Origin: Zizania palustris
Lineage: Eukaryota; Streptophyta; Magnoliopsida; Poales; Poaceae
DNA length: 64,000 bases
Assembly (NCBI GenBank): GCA_019279435.1
Contig: JAAALK010000082.1
Span: forward strand, 21,977,116-22,041,115
Reading direction: 5' to 3'
In this document: in pieces, positions 11,268-21,724 of the stretch
Position numbering within the stretch: the first letter of the stretch is position 1
Layout: every line of letters begins with the position of its first letter
Translations under genes and position numbers: made by a program
Notes under the pieces: model-generated
What the model was told of the DNA's origin: nothing
Database searches by the model: none
Seen by the model: only the letters and a program-made list of their open reading frames with translations

Positions 11268-13730
11268 TGTGGGATCGGAATGGCGACTAGAGGGGGGTGA
11301 ATAGGCGCATCGACAAATTCTTGAGAATATGATGGCATTTTCAAATCACCCAATGCACCTCTAAATGAACAAGCGGAAGTAGATGTAGTAAAGACTCCGA
11401 TAAAAACAGATGCTATCACCCTCCTATCTGATATTATGTCAAATGGTAGATTGAGGGATCACCAGCACTGAATTTGCACACATGGTGAAAAGCATCACTG
11501 CATACGGCAACACATGATTGGCAATCTGGGAAAGAAAAATAAGGGAGAAAAATAATTCTAGATTCAACTTTGAGTCTTCAAGATTTTCAGGAAATGATCA
11601 CCTTCCAGAATTTTTATAGCATATAGATGAGCCAAAAACAATATGTAGCTCTATTCAGAACCTTTTGCAAACTTCAAACATGGAACCCTTGTAACTTGGA
11701 CAACAAGAGTTATGTAGACTTTAGGTCAAAAAACAGAACCAAAACTGATCAAAAATTGCCTCAATGATTGAATCCAGACTGAAAAACAGAACACAGCTTG
11801 GCAGAAATCGGTAGTTTTCAGAAATTTTTATGCACTTTGTTGGACAGGAAAATATATGCAGCAGTGGTCGAAACCTTCTGCAAATTTCAAACATGAAACC
11901 CTTGAAACTTGGACAACAAAAGTTATGTAGAACTCAGGTCCAGGAACAGTACCAAAATAGATCAAGACTCGCCTCAAAAATTAAATCCAGACTGAAGACA
12001 ACTCAATCAGCAGAAATCATAAGTTTCCAAAACTGTTTAGGCACATTGTTGGACAGAAAAATATATGTATAAGTGGTCAAAAAACTCTTAACAATTCCCA
12101 AAATGGAACCCTGGAAACGTGATCTTAAAAGTCTATGAAGAACTTGGATCCAAAAACAGTACCAAAACAGATCAAATATTTCCTCAAAGATTGAATCCAG
12201 ACTGAAAACAGAACACTGTACTCAGCAGAAATTACAAATGTTCAGAATCATTTAGGTACTTTGTTGGGCAGAAAAATACATGCAGAAGTGATCAAAAACT
12301 TTTCAGAACTTCCCAAATGGAATATACAGATCATTCACAGCAAAAGTTACATGGACATCCAAGCCATGTTCTGTAATGAAAAACTCCAGAAAACTCACTC
12401 AAAAATCGAATCCAGGCAAAAATAACTCAGATACTTCTAGAGGATTCTCAAATATTTCTAGTTGAAACTCAGAAATAACAACTTGATCCTTACACAAAAT
12501 AATTAGTTCATCATTCAATCATGAAATCACTCAAGAAACAATCCAAGTATCAGCCAAGATTTTGATGAACACTTGAAGAAACATTTCATCAAATATATAG
12601 AGGGCTATACCAACACAACCATTTCAGCTAGAGTTAAATTCCAAAACTATGATGCCTTATTTGATCAGCAAAAGAAATAAGAAGGAATCTCAGAAATCAC
12701 TTGCAACTTTTGAAAATGGATCATTCAAATCATCCTCAACAAAAGATGTATAAACATCAACATAAACTTCTGCACTAGATTCACTAGAAATCGCTGCACA
12801 AAATCGATCATAGCCACAATTGCATACCTGTGCCGGGAGATAAAACACTCCACTATTCGTGTTTTTCAGACCATGAATAGTGACGAGCTAATTTGATAAG
12901 AACAACAAAATCACAACAAAATTTGATGGATTTGGTATTTGGTTCAGCCCAAAAGTACAACAAAAAATCCTTCACCTACCCATGGATATGGTCCCCTATT
13001 TATAGGCCAACCATGGGCGGTATTTTCTAAAAAGAACCCTCTAGAATTGAAAATTATACAAAAGTCCTATTCCTTGTAATATATATTTTTCAGAATTACA
13101 AAATTCTGAAAAAATATACTAAAGGAGTACACTAACTCTAGACACAACCTTTTATTACACATTGACTCAAAATAAAAAGACTCTAAACTATTAAAATTCA
13201 CAAAACTATATATGCGACAGATTTTAGTAAAAACCGACAAAGCCTCTCAACCCTTTGACTCGTGACACCGCTTCGCGACTCCGAGCGCCAGCAAGACACT
13301 TCCGCTCTCAATCCCCTCGAGTCTCCTGAATGCTTGTCCTGGCCTCCCCCTCGCAAACCTGGTCGTCACGCTGTCGCAGTCAGCCATCCGTCCAAGTCTC
13401 GCTCCGTCTCTTCGTGCACTCTTGAGATCTTCTCCAACTTCGCCCGACCTCCCTGATCCTCTGACATCAAGCTCCCCGCTCGACCCTTGATCACCCGCCG
13501 TCGACAGTCGGTCAGAATCTCCACCCTACACAAACAAGACAAGCCAAAACAAGAACGCGACGCACTGCCGAAACCCTCTGCAGCCAAACCTCCATTTCAC
13601 ATTGAAACTCTCGATGCACTCAACCAACCTCAACCACTCAACCGCTCATCCTTGTCAATCACTCATCATCCAGACCGAAACCACCTTTGGTTTCACAACG
13701 AGGGATAGAAAAGTGGGGCCGGCTATCAGG
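11268..13730. repeat. Copia (Sirevirus-like) solo LTR, about 2.46 kb, with internal repeats
   Basis: It starts TGTGGGATCGGAATGGCGAC and has the same GGGGGGTGAAT block as the LTRs at 3249 and 15242. It has a TATA-type box on the minus strand (CTATTTATA at 12996-13004). The end lies near CTATCA at 13728. TCTCAAG flanks both sides (11261-11267 and 13731-13737), so the target duplication is within that word. No internal region is present, so this is a solo LTR inserted in the aORF. The middle part (about 11590-12430) contains about four diverged tandem units of about 212 bp. Confidence 0.65.
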
Positions 13731-13899
13731 TCTCAAGGCTTCAAAAATATCCCATCGATCACGAAGTTCGTCAGTAACGTTGAGCACGTCGAAATCGCGA
13801 GATGAAGAGCAAGCTAGGTCCTGAGTGCAAACATTTAAAAAAGAAGCCCTTTTCATTCATTGATCAAAGAAATATTACAATACTTGTACATACGGATCC

Positions 13900-15236
13900 C
13901 TAAGGAGACAACACCTTCGGGTCCGGCGGAGGATGTCTTGGCGAAGGCGTCGGAGGAGGTTGCGTCCGCGCGTGCTTCTGGCGTTGAACTTCGTCAATCC
14001 ACGCCATCATAGCTTTATGGCCTTCGGCCTTCCAGGCTGCTTGGAAGGCCTTCCAAGCTGTGTTGGCACCAGGCGAAGGGGCTAGAAAACCCTCGCCGCC
14101 GAAGCTGACGGGAGCTACCTCCGTTGTCGGAGAAATAGAGCCCCCGACATCCTCCAAATGATGAAGGATGCCAAGGGCAGCCACCCTCCTGGAGATCTCT
14201 CTGTATCGAGCCGTTGTGGAGTCCATCATCCTCACCGCCACTTGGATAAGCTTGATGCGACGAGCCAGGGGCTCGTTGGTGACGACGGAGGATGAGGGGC
14301 ATAAGGTGCCTAAACACTCTAGGACGCCCCAGAGGACATCCATAGTCTCAGCCGCTACCCCTTCGCATTTCGCTTGCTCCACGCGTAGACCCTCCAGAGA
14401 TGCTCTAAGCCCGACGGTTAAAGAGGACAACTCGGAGGCCCTCTACTCGAAGATATATAATAGAGCGTTGAGCCGATCCACTTCGGCCGCCAGGGCACTT
14501 CGCTCGGACCAAAGCTTTCAACCTCGGCCGTAGACGCTGCTCGTTCAGCCCGTAGGTTGTCAACTTCATCCTCGAAGGCGACACTTTTTCTTTGCTCCTC
14601 TTGTAGTGTATCCTCCAAGTTTGAAGTCCTCTCCTTCGTGTCAGCAAGGCGGTCCCGGAGAGTGGCAACCTCCCCTCTGAGCCGATGGCACTCATGGCCA
14701 TATGAGCTTGAGGTCGAGTGAGCCAAGACCACGAACTACAAAAGAAGGAGGGGAGTAAGTATGAGATAAAGCTTTTATAAATAATTCAACAATAAAGTAG
14801 TGAAGGCTCTTATACTTGGTAAGCAGCCGGCTCGAGAGCGATACTCAGATCTGACCCTTCAGCTTGGCTCACCTCGTCCACCAAGTCGGTCTTGCCAACT
14901 TCATGGTAGACCCGAGCCAAAGGCTCTAGCATACCCTGAACTCCAGTTCTCTGATCCAAGAATGGAGCCAGGAGAGGGAGCTTCCCCAACGCTCTCCGGT
15001 TGTTGGCAGTGGGCGAAGACTCTGAGCGACGCGAGGTGCCCTCTAAGGCCTCTTCTGAGTGGCCCTCATCGGATGAGTCGGACAGGTCTACCACTGCGGC
15101 AGGAGTCTTGCCCTTCGGTTCAGCTCCCTTCGATGAGGGTGAGGATAACGTAGATGGGCCCTCCGCTGGTATAACCAAATAATGTAAATATGTGTAATGA
15201 CTCAATTAAAATAATTGGGCTAAAGATAACAAGTGT
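13900..15236 (-). pseudogene. Middle and C-terminal part of the Tat antisense ORF (aORF)
   Basis: Three minus-strand blocks follow one another. 15205-14810 has LPLLAPFLDQRTGVQGMLEP; 14732-14418 is a coiled coil (LRGEVATLRDRLADTKERTS); 14430-13900 has LGTLCPSSSVVTNEPLARRI and ends Pro-rich. Each has a counterpart in the block at 57514-60394 (for example LPLLAPFLEQRTGLRALLEP and GTMCPSSSVVASESLDRKLK). The blocks are in different frames. The gaps may be introns or decay; a GT/AG check would be needed. The protein is of the type encoded antisense in Tat-lineage gypsy elements, with no established function. The Sirevirus inserted just upstream at 15237-15241. Confidence 0.6.
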
Positions 15237-15241
15237 GAATC

Positions 15242-17199
15242 TGTAGGACCGAAAGTAGCGACCAGAGGGGGGGTGAATGGGCGCCTTAAAAATTCTTTCG
15301 AATCAATGGCCTGCTCCCAACACCCAACGCACCTCAAAAGACTGTGCAGCAGAAAATGAACAGAAGGCCTAAGTCTAAAGGTTTCTAACCTAGAGGCAGC
15401 TGAAGATAAACAGTGTAATGTTAAAGCAGTGCAACTAGACAGATGAACAAAGTGTAACAGGCCTAAACTTCTCAATGAAATGATCTAAGTATGTATAAGA
15501 TGAAAAGAGAAGTTACTGTCCAAATTTGTCTCCTGTTCGGAACTTGGCGAAGCCCCCTTCGCACGCCGAGGTCTGCTTCGGAGGTTGGTGACGGAGTCTG
15601 TCCGAAATGTCGAAGGTGTCGCTGTCTAGCCTAGTTCGAAGTGGTAAGAAGCGAAGTGTACTTCGGAGCGAAGAAAAACAGTGCTGGAGCCTTGTTCGAA
15701 GTGTGTACTTCGAAGACAGGACTTCGAACACAGCTTCGAACCAAGAGCTTCGGAGCAAAGTGACAAAGTCGGAGCCTGCTTCGAAGTGAGGACTTCGAAG
15801 ACAAAAACTTCGAAGTGAGAGCTTCGAAGCACAACCTTCGAACAAAAAAAAACGAAGCCTGCCACGCGACAGAAAAGCAAGTCCGAAGCCAATGCTCTAC
15901 CTTCGAAAAGAGCAAGCTCCGAAAAGAGAGGCGAAGGGTGACACGCTACACAGAAATTAGAGCGAGGCCTAGCGGAGCCACAAGCTTCGAACCCAACCTC
16001 GAAACGTGTCGAAGTATGGACTTCGAACAGATAGGGTCGAAGCCCCTTCGCGCTATTGCTCGAAGTATGTAATGCTGTCGATCAGACAAATGCTTCGAAG
16101 CTTAGCAACACAGAATACAAAGCAAAGCTCGAAGATTGAGACGAAGCCTTCGAGTATGGTCGGATCGAAGCCTGCCTCACGGAGCTGAGGGGCTTCGAAC
16201 AGAGAAGGATGACTTCGCAGAGACAGTCAGAAAAGTGATTTTAGTCCTATCAACCAGATCGAAAAGTGAAGCAGTAAAAGTAAAAAGTTGGCGCAGAAGT
16301 ACTGTAGCTACAGTGGAGTACTACTTGCAAATCGCAAGAACTAGTACTCTGTATGTGAAGAACAGAAGCTTCTTCACACCAGCCGAAGCCTACACAGGCT
16401 CAAAAAATCACAGAGAAACTTGCTTTGAAGGTGAAAACGAGTCATTAAAACCTTGCAGATGCAGCACACAAAGAATTAGAGCATTTACTGCAACATTAAA
16501 AGCAAGGCAAGAAACACAGAGGGAGAACTCCCTGGCGGCGCAAGCAAGGAACAGGAGAGGAGAGAGAAAACGTGAGAGGCAAAATGACCCAATAGAGTAG
16601 TATTCAATTTCAGCAAAAGGGTAGTCCAAACCCTAGGGATTGGGGTGCTATTTATAGGCAGCCCAACACTAGGAATATTCTACCAGCCCCTTAGGGTTTT
16701 TACAGACTCAAAAATACAGAAAAAGACTCTACTGCCCTTAGGAATTTTTACAGACACAACTGACTGACTGTGGGCCTAGAGTAACAGATGACATATCCTG
16801 AAGCTACTCTTCTGGACAGTCGGATACAGAATCAACGGTTGTCAGTTTTACGCCGAAACTGACAAAGCCTCCACCAGCTTTGCACCAGGTACCCGGATTG
16901 GGCCGGCCCGACTCCGCAGCTCTCTCAGCCCGGCAATCGCTCACCGCCCGTGTACCTGAGTCAGTCCTGGTCAACAGCCCAGTGGGTCTTCTACTGCTTC
17001 TGGCCCATGCACCCGGATTGGGCCAGCCCGACTTCGCAGCCTCCTCTGCCCGACAGTCGCTCGCTGCCCGTGTACCTGAGTCACACGCGGCCCATGAAAC
17101 AGCAGATCTCTTTTTCTCTTCAGTCCTCGTTGACTATCGTTGACAATGACTCATCACTTCTAGAGCCATGAGGCCCACGCTATTCAGCATGGCTCCTCA
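15242..17199 (-). repeat. 3' LTR of the complete Sirevirus
   Basis: Plus-strand ends are TGTAGGACCGAAAG and GGCTCCTCA. A TATA-type box (CTATTTATA, minus strand TATAAATAG) is at 16648-16656. The central part (15600-16200) is packed with TTCGAA and CGAAG words. The ORFs in it are the same as those in the other LTR and have no coding meaning. Confidence 0.95.
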
Positions 17200-17550
17200 A
17201 TCTCCCCCTTGATGAGTGCATTGTCAACACTCCTCTTCTTCAGCTCTTCAGCACCTGTGAACCAAATGTGGAAACACGAAAACAAAATACAAGAGAACAA
17301 AGAAGAAGAAAAATAAGGTAAAAGTTTAACCCTAATGACCAAAAGCCAAACAAAAGCAAGAAACGGTCATTATGGTTAACAAAAAAATGAAAAGGCTCAG
17401 AATGAGTGCGATTGCAGAACAACAAGGATATCAACAGAGTAAGAACTCCCCCTTAAACTCTGATCCCAAATTTTCTCCCCCTTGTTGACAAGTGAACTCA
17501 TCAAGCACTCAAAAGAGACACAGACTCCCCCTGAAATGCAACTCCCCCTC
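17200..17550 (-). other. Multiple polypurine tracts before the 3' LTR
   Basis: On the minus strand, runs of AGGGGGAG type occur five times: 17541-17550, 17524-17532, 17472-17483, 17444-17454 and directly at the LTR edge (17200-17213, TCAAGGGGGAGAT). A PPT primes plus-strand DNA synthesis, and the one adjoining the LTR is the expected functional copy. Multiple PPTs upstream of the 3' LTR are a described signature of Sireviruses. The rest of 17214-18526 is a 1.3-kb untranslated region in which I see no gene. Confidence 0.75.
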
Positions 17551-18526
17551 AAAATATGCAGTGAATGCAATTGGGGTGCAGGTGGAGTGTAGAAAGCATG
17601 CTTCTCAGATATGATTGACTGCAAATACAGTATCTAGCAGGTATAGCAAAAGAGATATTGTCTAAGACACATGGCATGATCAGTGCAAGAGATGATATCT
17701 AAAGAAGGTCATTTAGCACGCATTTGTCAAGTTTTGCAAATAAAAGCATCACCACATTTGCTAGTAAACAAGCAAGGTAAAGCATGAGATGCAGAAGCTA
17801 ACTGATATCTACCAAGATAAGCATTGTTCAAAACAAAATGCTTCAGCAAGCTTGTTATCCTTTTAAAGTTCAGGCTTTTTCATTCTCCTTTGTCATTTGT
17901 GCCAAGGGTTATTTGCATGTCAAACCTTATGCTAACCGACCAAGTCAAGCCTAGGCCAGAACTGAGCCATCAGAAGCTTAAGACATTGGTCTCGGCATAC
18001 ATTACACTGTCCTAGTTCATACCAAAGTGCTATGGTAAGCAATCCAGAACAATATAATGCGACAAAGCAAACCCACTTGGATCTTTTCAACTTAAGCATA
18101 AAAAGGAATGGAATTTTCATTCATTTTTGATTTTTATCATTTTATAGCACATTTTCCATGTTAAAGCATAAATATGTTCAAGTTGCATATCTGCATCTAT
18201 GTGATGAACTAGCTGCAAGGCATGTAACAGATAGCAGAAGCACTCAGCCTACACATGCTAGTTACCAGAAGCAATGGTGATCATTTTTTTAAGTTGAAAG
18301 CGTAAAAGCCATGCATATGACAGATATCAGACATATCAAGCGAACTGAACCAAAGCATGATCATTGACATGTAATCAAAAGCATGTACCAGCTAGAATGA
18401 GTAAAGCAGTTCAATCATATAACAGAAGCATCTCTAAAGTGTGATACGTGAATATGCAAGATATGAACACACACAAAAAAGACTCAAGAAAAGAGTAAGG
18501 AAGAAAGAAAACTGACGCAAAATATC

Positions 18527-21500
18527 CTAGAAAGGATACACAACACCCAAATCCCCTCTTAAACGCTCAAATGTAGACTGATCTAGGGGTTTGGTAAAAA
18601 TGTCAGCCAACTGATGATGGGTATCAACATGAACAAGGTCAATGACACCTTTCTCATATTGATCCCGCAAGAAGTGAAAGCGCACATCAATATGTTTGGT
18701 TTTTGAATGAAGACACGGGTTTTTCCCTACACTAATAGCACTAGTGCTGTCGCAAAACAATGGAACTCTGGTAGGAAAGAATAACCCAAAGTCTCGTAGA
18801 GTAGAAATCATCCAAACCAACTGTGAGCAGCAGCTAGCAGCAGCTACGTACTCAGCCTCTGTGGTCGAAAGAGCAACTCCAGATTGCTTCCGAGAAGACC
18901 AAGATACAAGGGAAGAACCAAGAAACTGGCAAGTACCGGAAGTCGACTTGCGATCCAACCGGCACCCACCAAAGTCAGCGTCCGAAAAGCCAGATAAATC
19001 AAGTGATGATGATGCTGAATAATAAAGACCAAGATCAGGCGCATAGGTGAGATACCTGAAAATGCGCTTGACAGCCTGCCGGTGAGACGCGCGTGGTGAA
19101 GACTGAAAACGCGCGCAAAGTCCCACGGCGAACTGTATGTCTGGTCTTGTTGCCGTCAAGTACAACAGCGAACCGATCATCCCTCGAAATTCTCTCTCAT
19201 TGACCTTGACACCGCTCTCGTCCTTGTCCAGACCCCCAGAAGTACCCATCGGGGTCATCTGCGGCTTCAATTCACCACCAAAGTCAAATTTCTTAAGCAT
19301 ATCACGAGTATACTTACCTTGGTGGATGAAGGTGTCGTCCTTGGTCTGCTTGATCTGGAGCCCTAAGAAATACTTAAGCTCACCCATGAGGCTCATCTCA
19401 AACTCACTGTGCATCTGCTCAGAAAACTTGGACACAAGAGAATCAGTAGTACCGCCAAAGATAATATCGTCCACGTAAATCTGAGCGACTAAAAAATCTG
19501 AAGCATCTCTGAGCAAGAAAAGAGTTTTGTCCACAGAACCCATCACAAAGCCCTTCCCCAACAAAAATTGCTTCAACCGGTCATACCAAGCCCTGGGGGC
19601 TTGCTTCAACCCGTATAAAGCTTTATGCAACTTAAAAACATGTCGAGGAAATTTAGGGTTCTCAAAGCCGGGGGGTTGCCTAACATAAACCTCCTCCTCT
19701 ATGAATCCGTTCAGAAAAGCACTCTTAACGTCCATTTGAAAAAGCTTAAAACCTTTTGAAACGGCAAAAGCTAGAAGAATACGAATGGACTCAAGACGGG
19801 CCACAGGAGCGAAGGTTTCTTCAAAGTCAATACCTTCCTTCTGGCAATAACCCTGGGCAACTAGTCGAGCCTTGTTGCGCACCACAACCCCATCTTCACC
19901 TTGTTTGTTCTTGAAAACCCACTTGGTGCCTATGGGGTTGCATCCAGGTGGCGGTTCAACCAATGTCCAAACCCGATTGCGGACAAAATTTTCAAGCTCT
20001 TCTTGCATGGCATTAATCCAATTAGAGTCAGAAAGAGCATGAGAAATGTCTCTGGGCTCAAATGATGCAACAAACGCAGATTCAGCAAACACAGCGAGAG
20101 AGGCAGAAGAACGCAAAGTCCTTTCAGTTAAATCACCAATGATGAGCTCTGAGGGGTGGTCACGCTGAACTGCTCGGGTTCCCTGGTGATCTGAAGTCAC
20201 CTCACCGGAGTCAGCAGCTGGCACCTCTGGACTCGACTGAGGGGGCTCGATCGAAGTGGAAGAAGTGATCAGAGGTCCGCCCTCATCATCAGTCGAAGTC
20301 ACAGAAGGTGTGGGCTCTGCGGGGGATGCAGAAGGCCCGCCCTCAACAGCAGCTGGAGTATCCTCATCTTCCTCGAAGATGGACTCTCCGAGCTCATCAT
20401 CACCAGAAAGCTCAAAAGAAGGAGTCAAAGAAGGCAGGGACTCATCAAATGAAACTTCACACGTTTCGACAAGCAGCTGGGATTCGAGGTTCCAAACACG
20501 GAAGCCTCGAGAATGCAATGCATAACCAAGAAAAACACCATCCCAGCAACGAGACTCAAATTTGTCCAAATGCCCTCCCTTTTTGAGCACAAAGCACTTG
20601 CAGCCAAACGCTCGCAAGTGGCTCACCTTGGGCTGTCTGCCAAACCGCAACTCATATGATGTCTTACCAATGTAAGCTCTAAGAAAAATGCGATTGGCCA
20701 GATAGCAAGCCGTGTTCATGGCTTCAGCCCAAAAACGCCTAGGAGTCCTGTGCTCATCGAGCATCGTCCTGGCCATCTCAACTAGCGTGCGGTTCTTTCG
20801 TTCCACAACGCCGTTCTGTGGGGGAGTGTAAGGAGAAGAAAACTGATGGTCCAGACCCTGATCACCACAGAAGCTGACGAACTGAGAGTTCTTGAACTCA
20901 GAGCCGTTGTCAGAGCGAATTGCTCGCATCCGACCATTGTTCTCATTCTTCAGCTTCAAAACCAGGTCATGGACAAATTGAAAAGTTTCATCCTTAGACT
21001 CCAAAAAGAAAACCCACGAGAAACGAGAAAAGTCGTCAACAATCACAAGTGCATACCACTTCCCACCGACTGAGCGTACCCGAGCTGGACCTACAGTGTC
21101 CAAATGCAAAAGCTCGCCTGGATACGAAGTCATCACCTGAGTCACAGGTGAATGAGAAGCGGCAACCATTTTCCCATGACGACAGGGATGACAAACTAGA
21201 TCCTTCTCCATTTTAAGCTTGGGCAATCCTCGGATGAGGTCCATAGAGCTTAACCTGACTAGCAGATCAAAACTCAAATGACCTAACCTCCTATGCCACT
21301 TCCAGAGCTCAGAAGAAGATCCAGCAATCAAACAGCGAGAAGGGCCAAAAGAACTAGAGAAGTCAATTCGAAAAACTTTACTGAAGGGTAAAATCTGACA
21401 AACCAAAGACCCTCTAGAATCAATCACAGAAGAATTTCCCTTCTTAAAACGCACTTCCAAACCATCCTCAAGAAGTTGCGACACAGAGATTAAATTAAAG

Positions 21501-21724
21501 TTCAGATTTTTAACCAAAGCAACATTCTTTAAAGAGAAATGGTCTGAGATGCTGATTGAGCCTATGCCACTTACTTTCCCTTGACCGCTGTTCCCGAATG
21601 TAATGTACTCTTTGGAGCTCGGGGGAGTGAGACTGGAGAACCATCTGCGATGTCCCGTCATGTGGCGAGAGCATCCTGAGTCCATGATCCAAACATCCTC
21701 CAGTCCCCGGTCCTGCACAATCAA
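18527..21724 (-). CDS. Pol polyprotein of the Sirevirus (protease, integrase, RT, RNase H)
   Basis: This is a 1065-residue open frame, complete for a copia pol. The order is: aspartic protease (DSG at residues 15-17); integrase zinc region H144/H149/C178/C181; integrase core D209, D272, E308 (the D-D-35-E spacing); an acidic Ser/Pro-rich linker at about 430-530; reverse transcriptase from about 600 (QMDVKSAFLNGF, YVDDIIFGG at about 750); and RNase H to the end (ADIFTKPL). All catalytic residues I can see are present. There is no ATG: the frame opens after a TAA near 21761 and overlaps the end of gag by about 40 nt in the -1 frame. Expression therefore probably needs frameshifting or another recoding step (inference), with gag translated first. 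The stop is TAG at 18527-18529. Confidence 0.92.
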   Translation of the reverse strand: MIVQDRGLEDVWIMDSGCSRHMTGHRRWFSSLTPPSSKEYITFGNSGQGKVSGIGSISISDHFSLKNVALVKNLNFNLISVSQLLEDGLEVRFKKGNSSVIDSRGSLVCQILPFSKVFRIDFSSSFGPSRCLIAGSSSELWKWHRRLGHLSFDLLVRLSSMDLIRGLPKLKMEKDLVCHPCRHGKMVAASHSPVTQVMTSYPGELLHLDTVGPARVRSVGGKWYALVIVDDFSRFSWVFFLESKDETFQFVHDLVLKLKNENNGRMRAIRSDNGSEFKNSQFVSFCGDQGLDHQFSSPYTPPQNGVVERKNRTLVEMARTMLDEHRTPRRFWAEAMNTACYLANRIFLRAYIGKTSYELRFGRQPKVSHLRAFGCKCFVLKKGGHLDKFESRCWDGVFLGYALHSRGFRVWNLESQLLVETCEVSFDESLPSLTPSFELSGDDELGESIFEEDEDTPAAVEGGPSASPAEPTPSVTSTDDEGGPLITSSTSIEPPQSSPEVPAADSGEVTSDHQGTRAVQRDHPSELIIGDLTERTLRSSASLAVFAESAFVASFEPRDISHALSDSNWINAMQEELENFVRNRVWTLVEPPPGCNPIGTKWVFKNKQGEDGVVVRNKARLVAQGYCQKEGIDFEETFAPVARLESIRILLAFAVSKGFKLFQMDVKSAFLNGFIEEEVYVRQPPGFENPKFPRHVFKLHKALYGLKQAPRAWYDRLKQFLLGKGFVMGSVDKTLFLLRDASDFLVAQIYVDDIIFGGTTDSLVSKFSEQMHSEFEMSLMGELKYFLGLQIKQTKDDTFIHQGKYTRDMLKKFDFGGELKPQMTPMGTSGGLDKDESGVKVNEREFRGMIGSLLYLTATRPDIQFAVGLCARFQSSPRASHRQAVKRIFRYLTYAPDLGLYYSASSSLDLSGFSDADFGGCRLDRKSTSGTCQFLGSSLVSWSSRKQSGVALSTTEAEYVAAASCCSQLVWMISTLRDFGLFFPTRVPLFCDSTSAISVGKNPCLHSKTKHIDVRFHFLRDQYEKGVIDLVHVDTHHQLADIFTKPLDQSTFERLRGDLGVVYPF

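Noticed and set aside
15600..16200. CRISPR-like or satellite array
   Set aside because: The TTCGAA words are short and irregularly spaced, with no fixed spacer length. The sequence is a plant LTR.
15600..16600. ORFs in the Sirevirus LTR (and identical ones at 24900-25894)
   Set aside because: They duplicate because the LTRs are duplicated. They consist of CGAAG-word translations.
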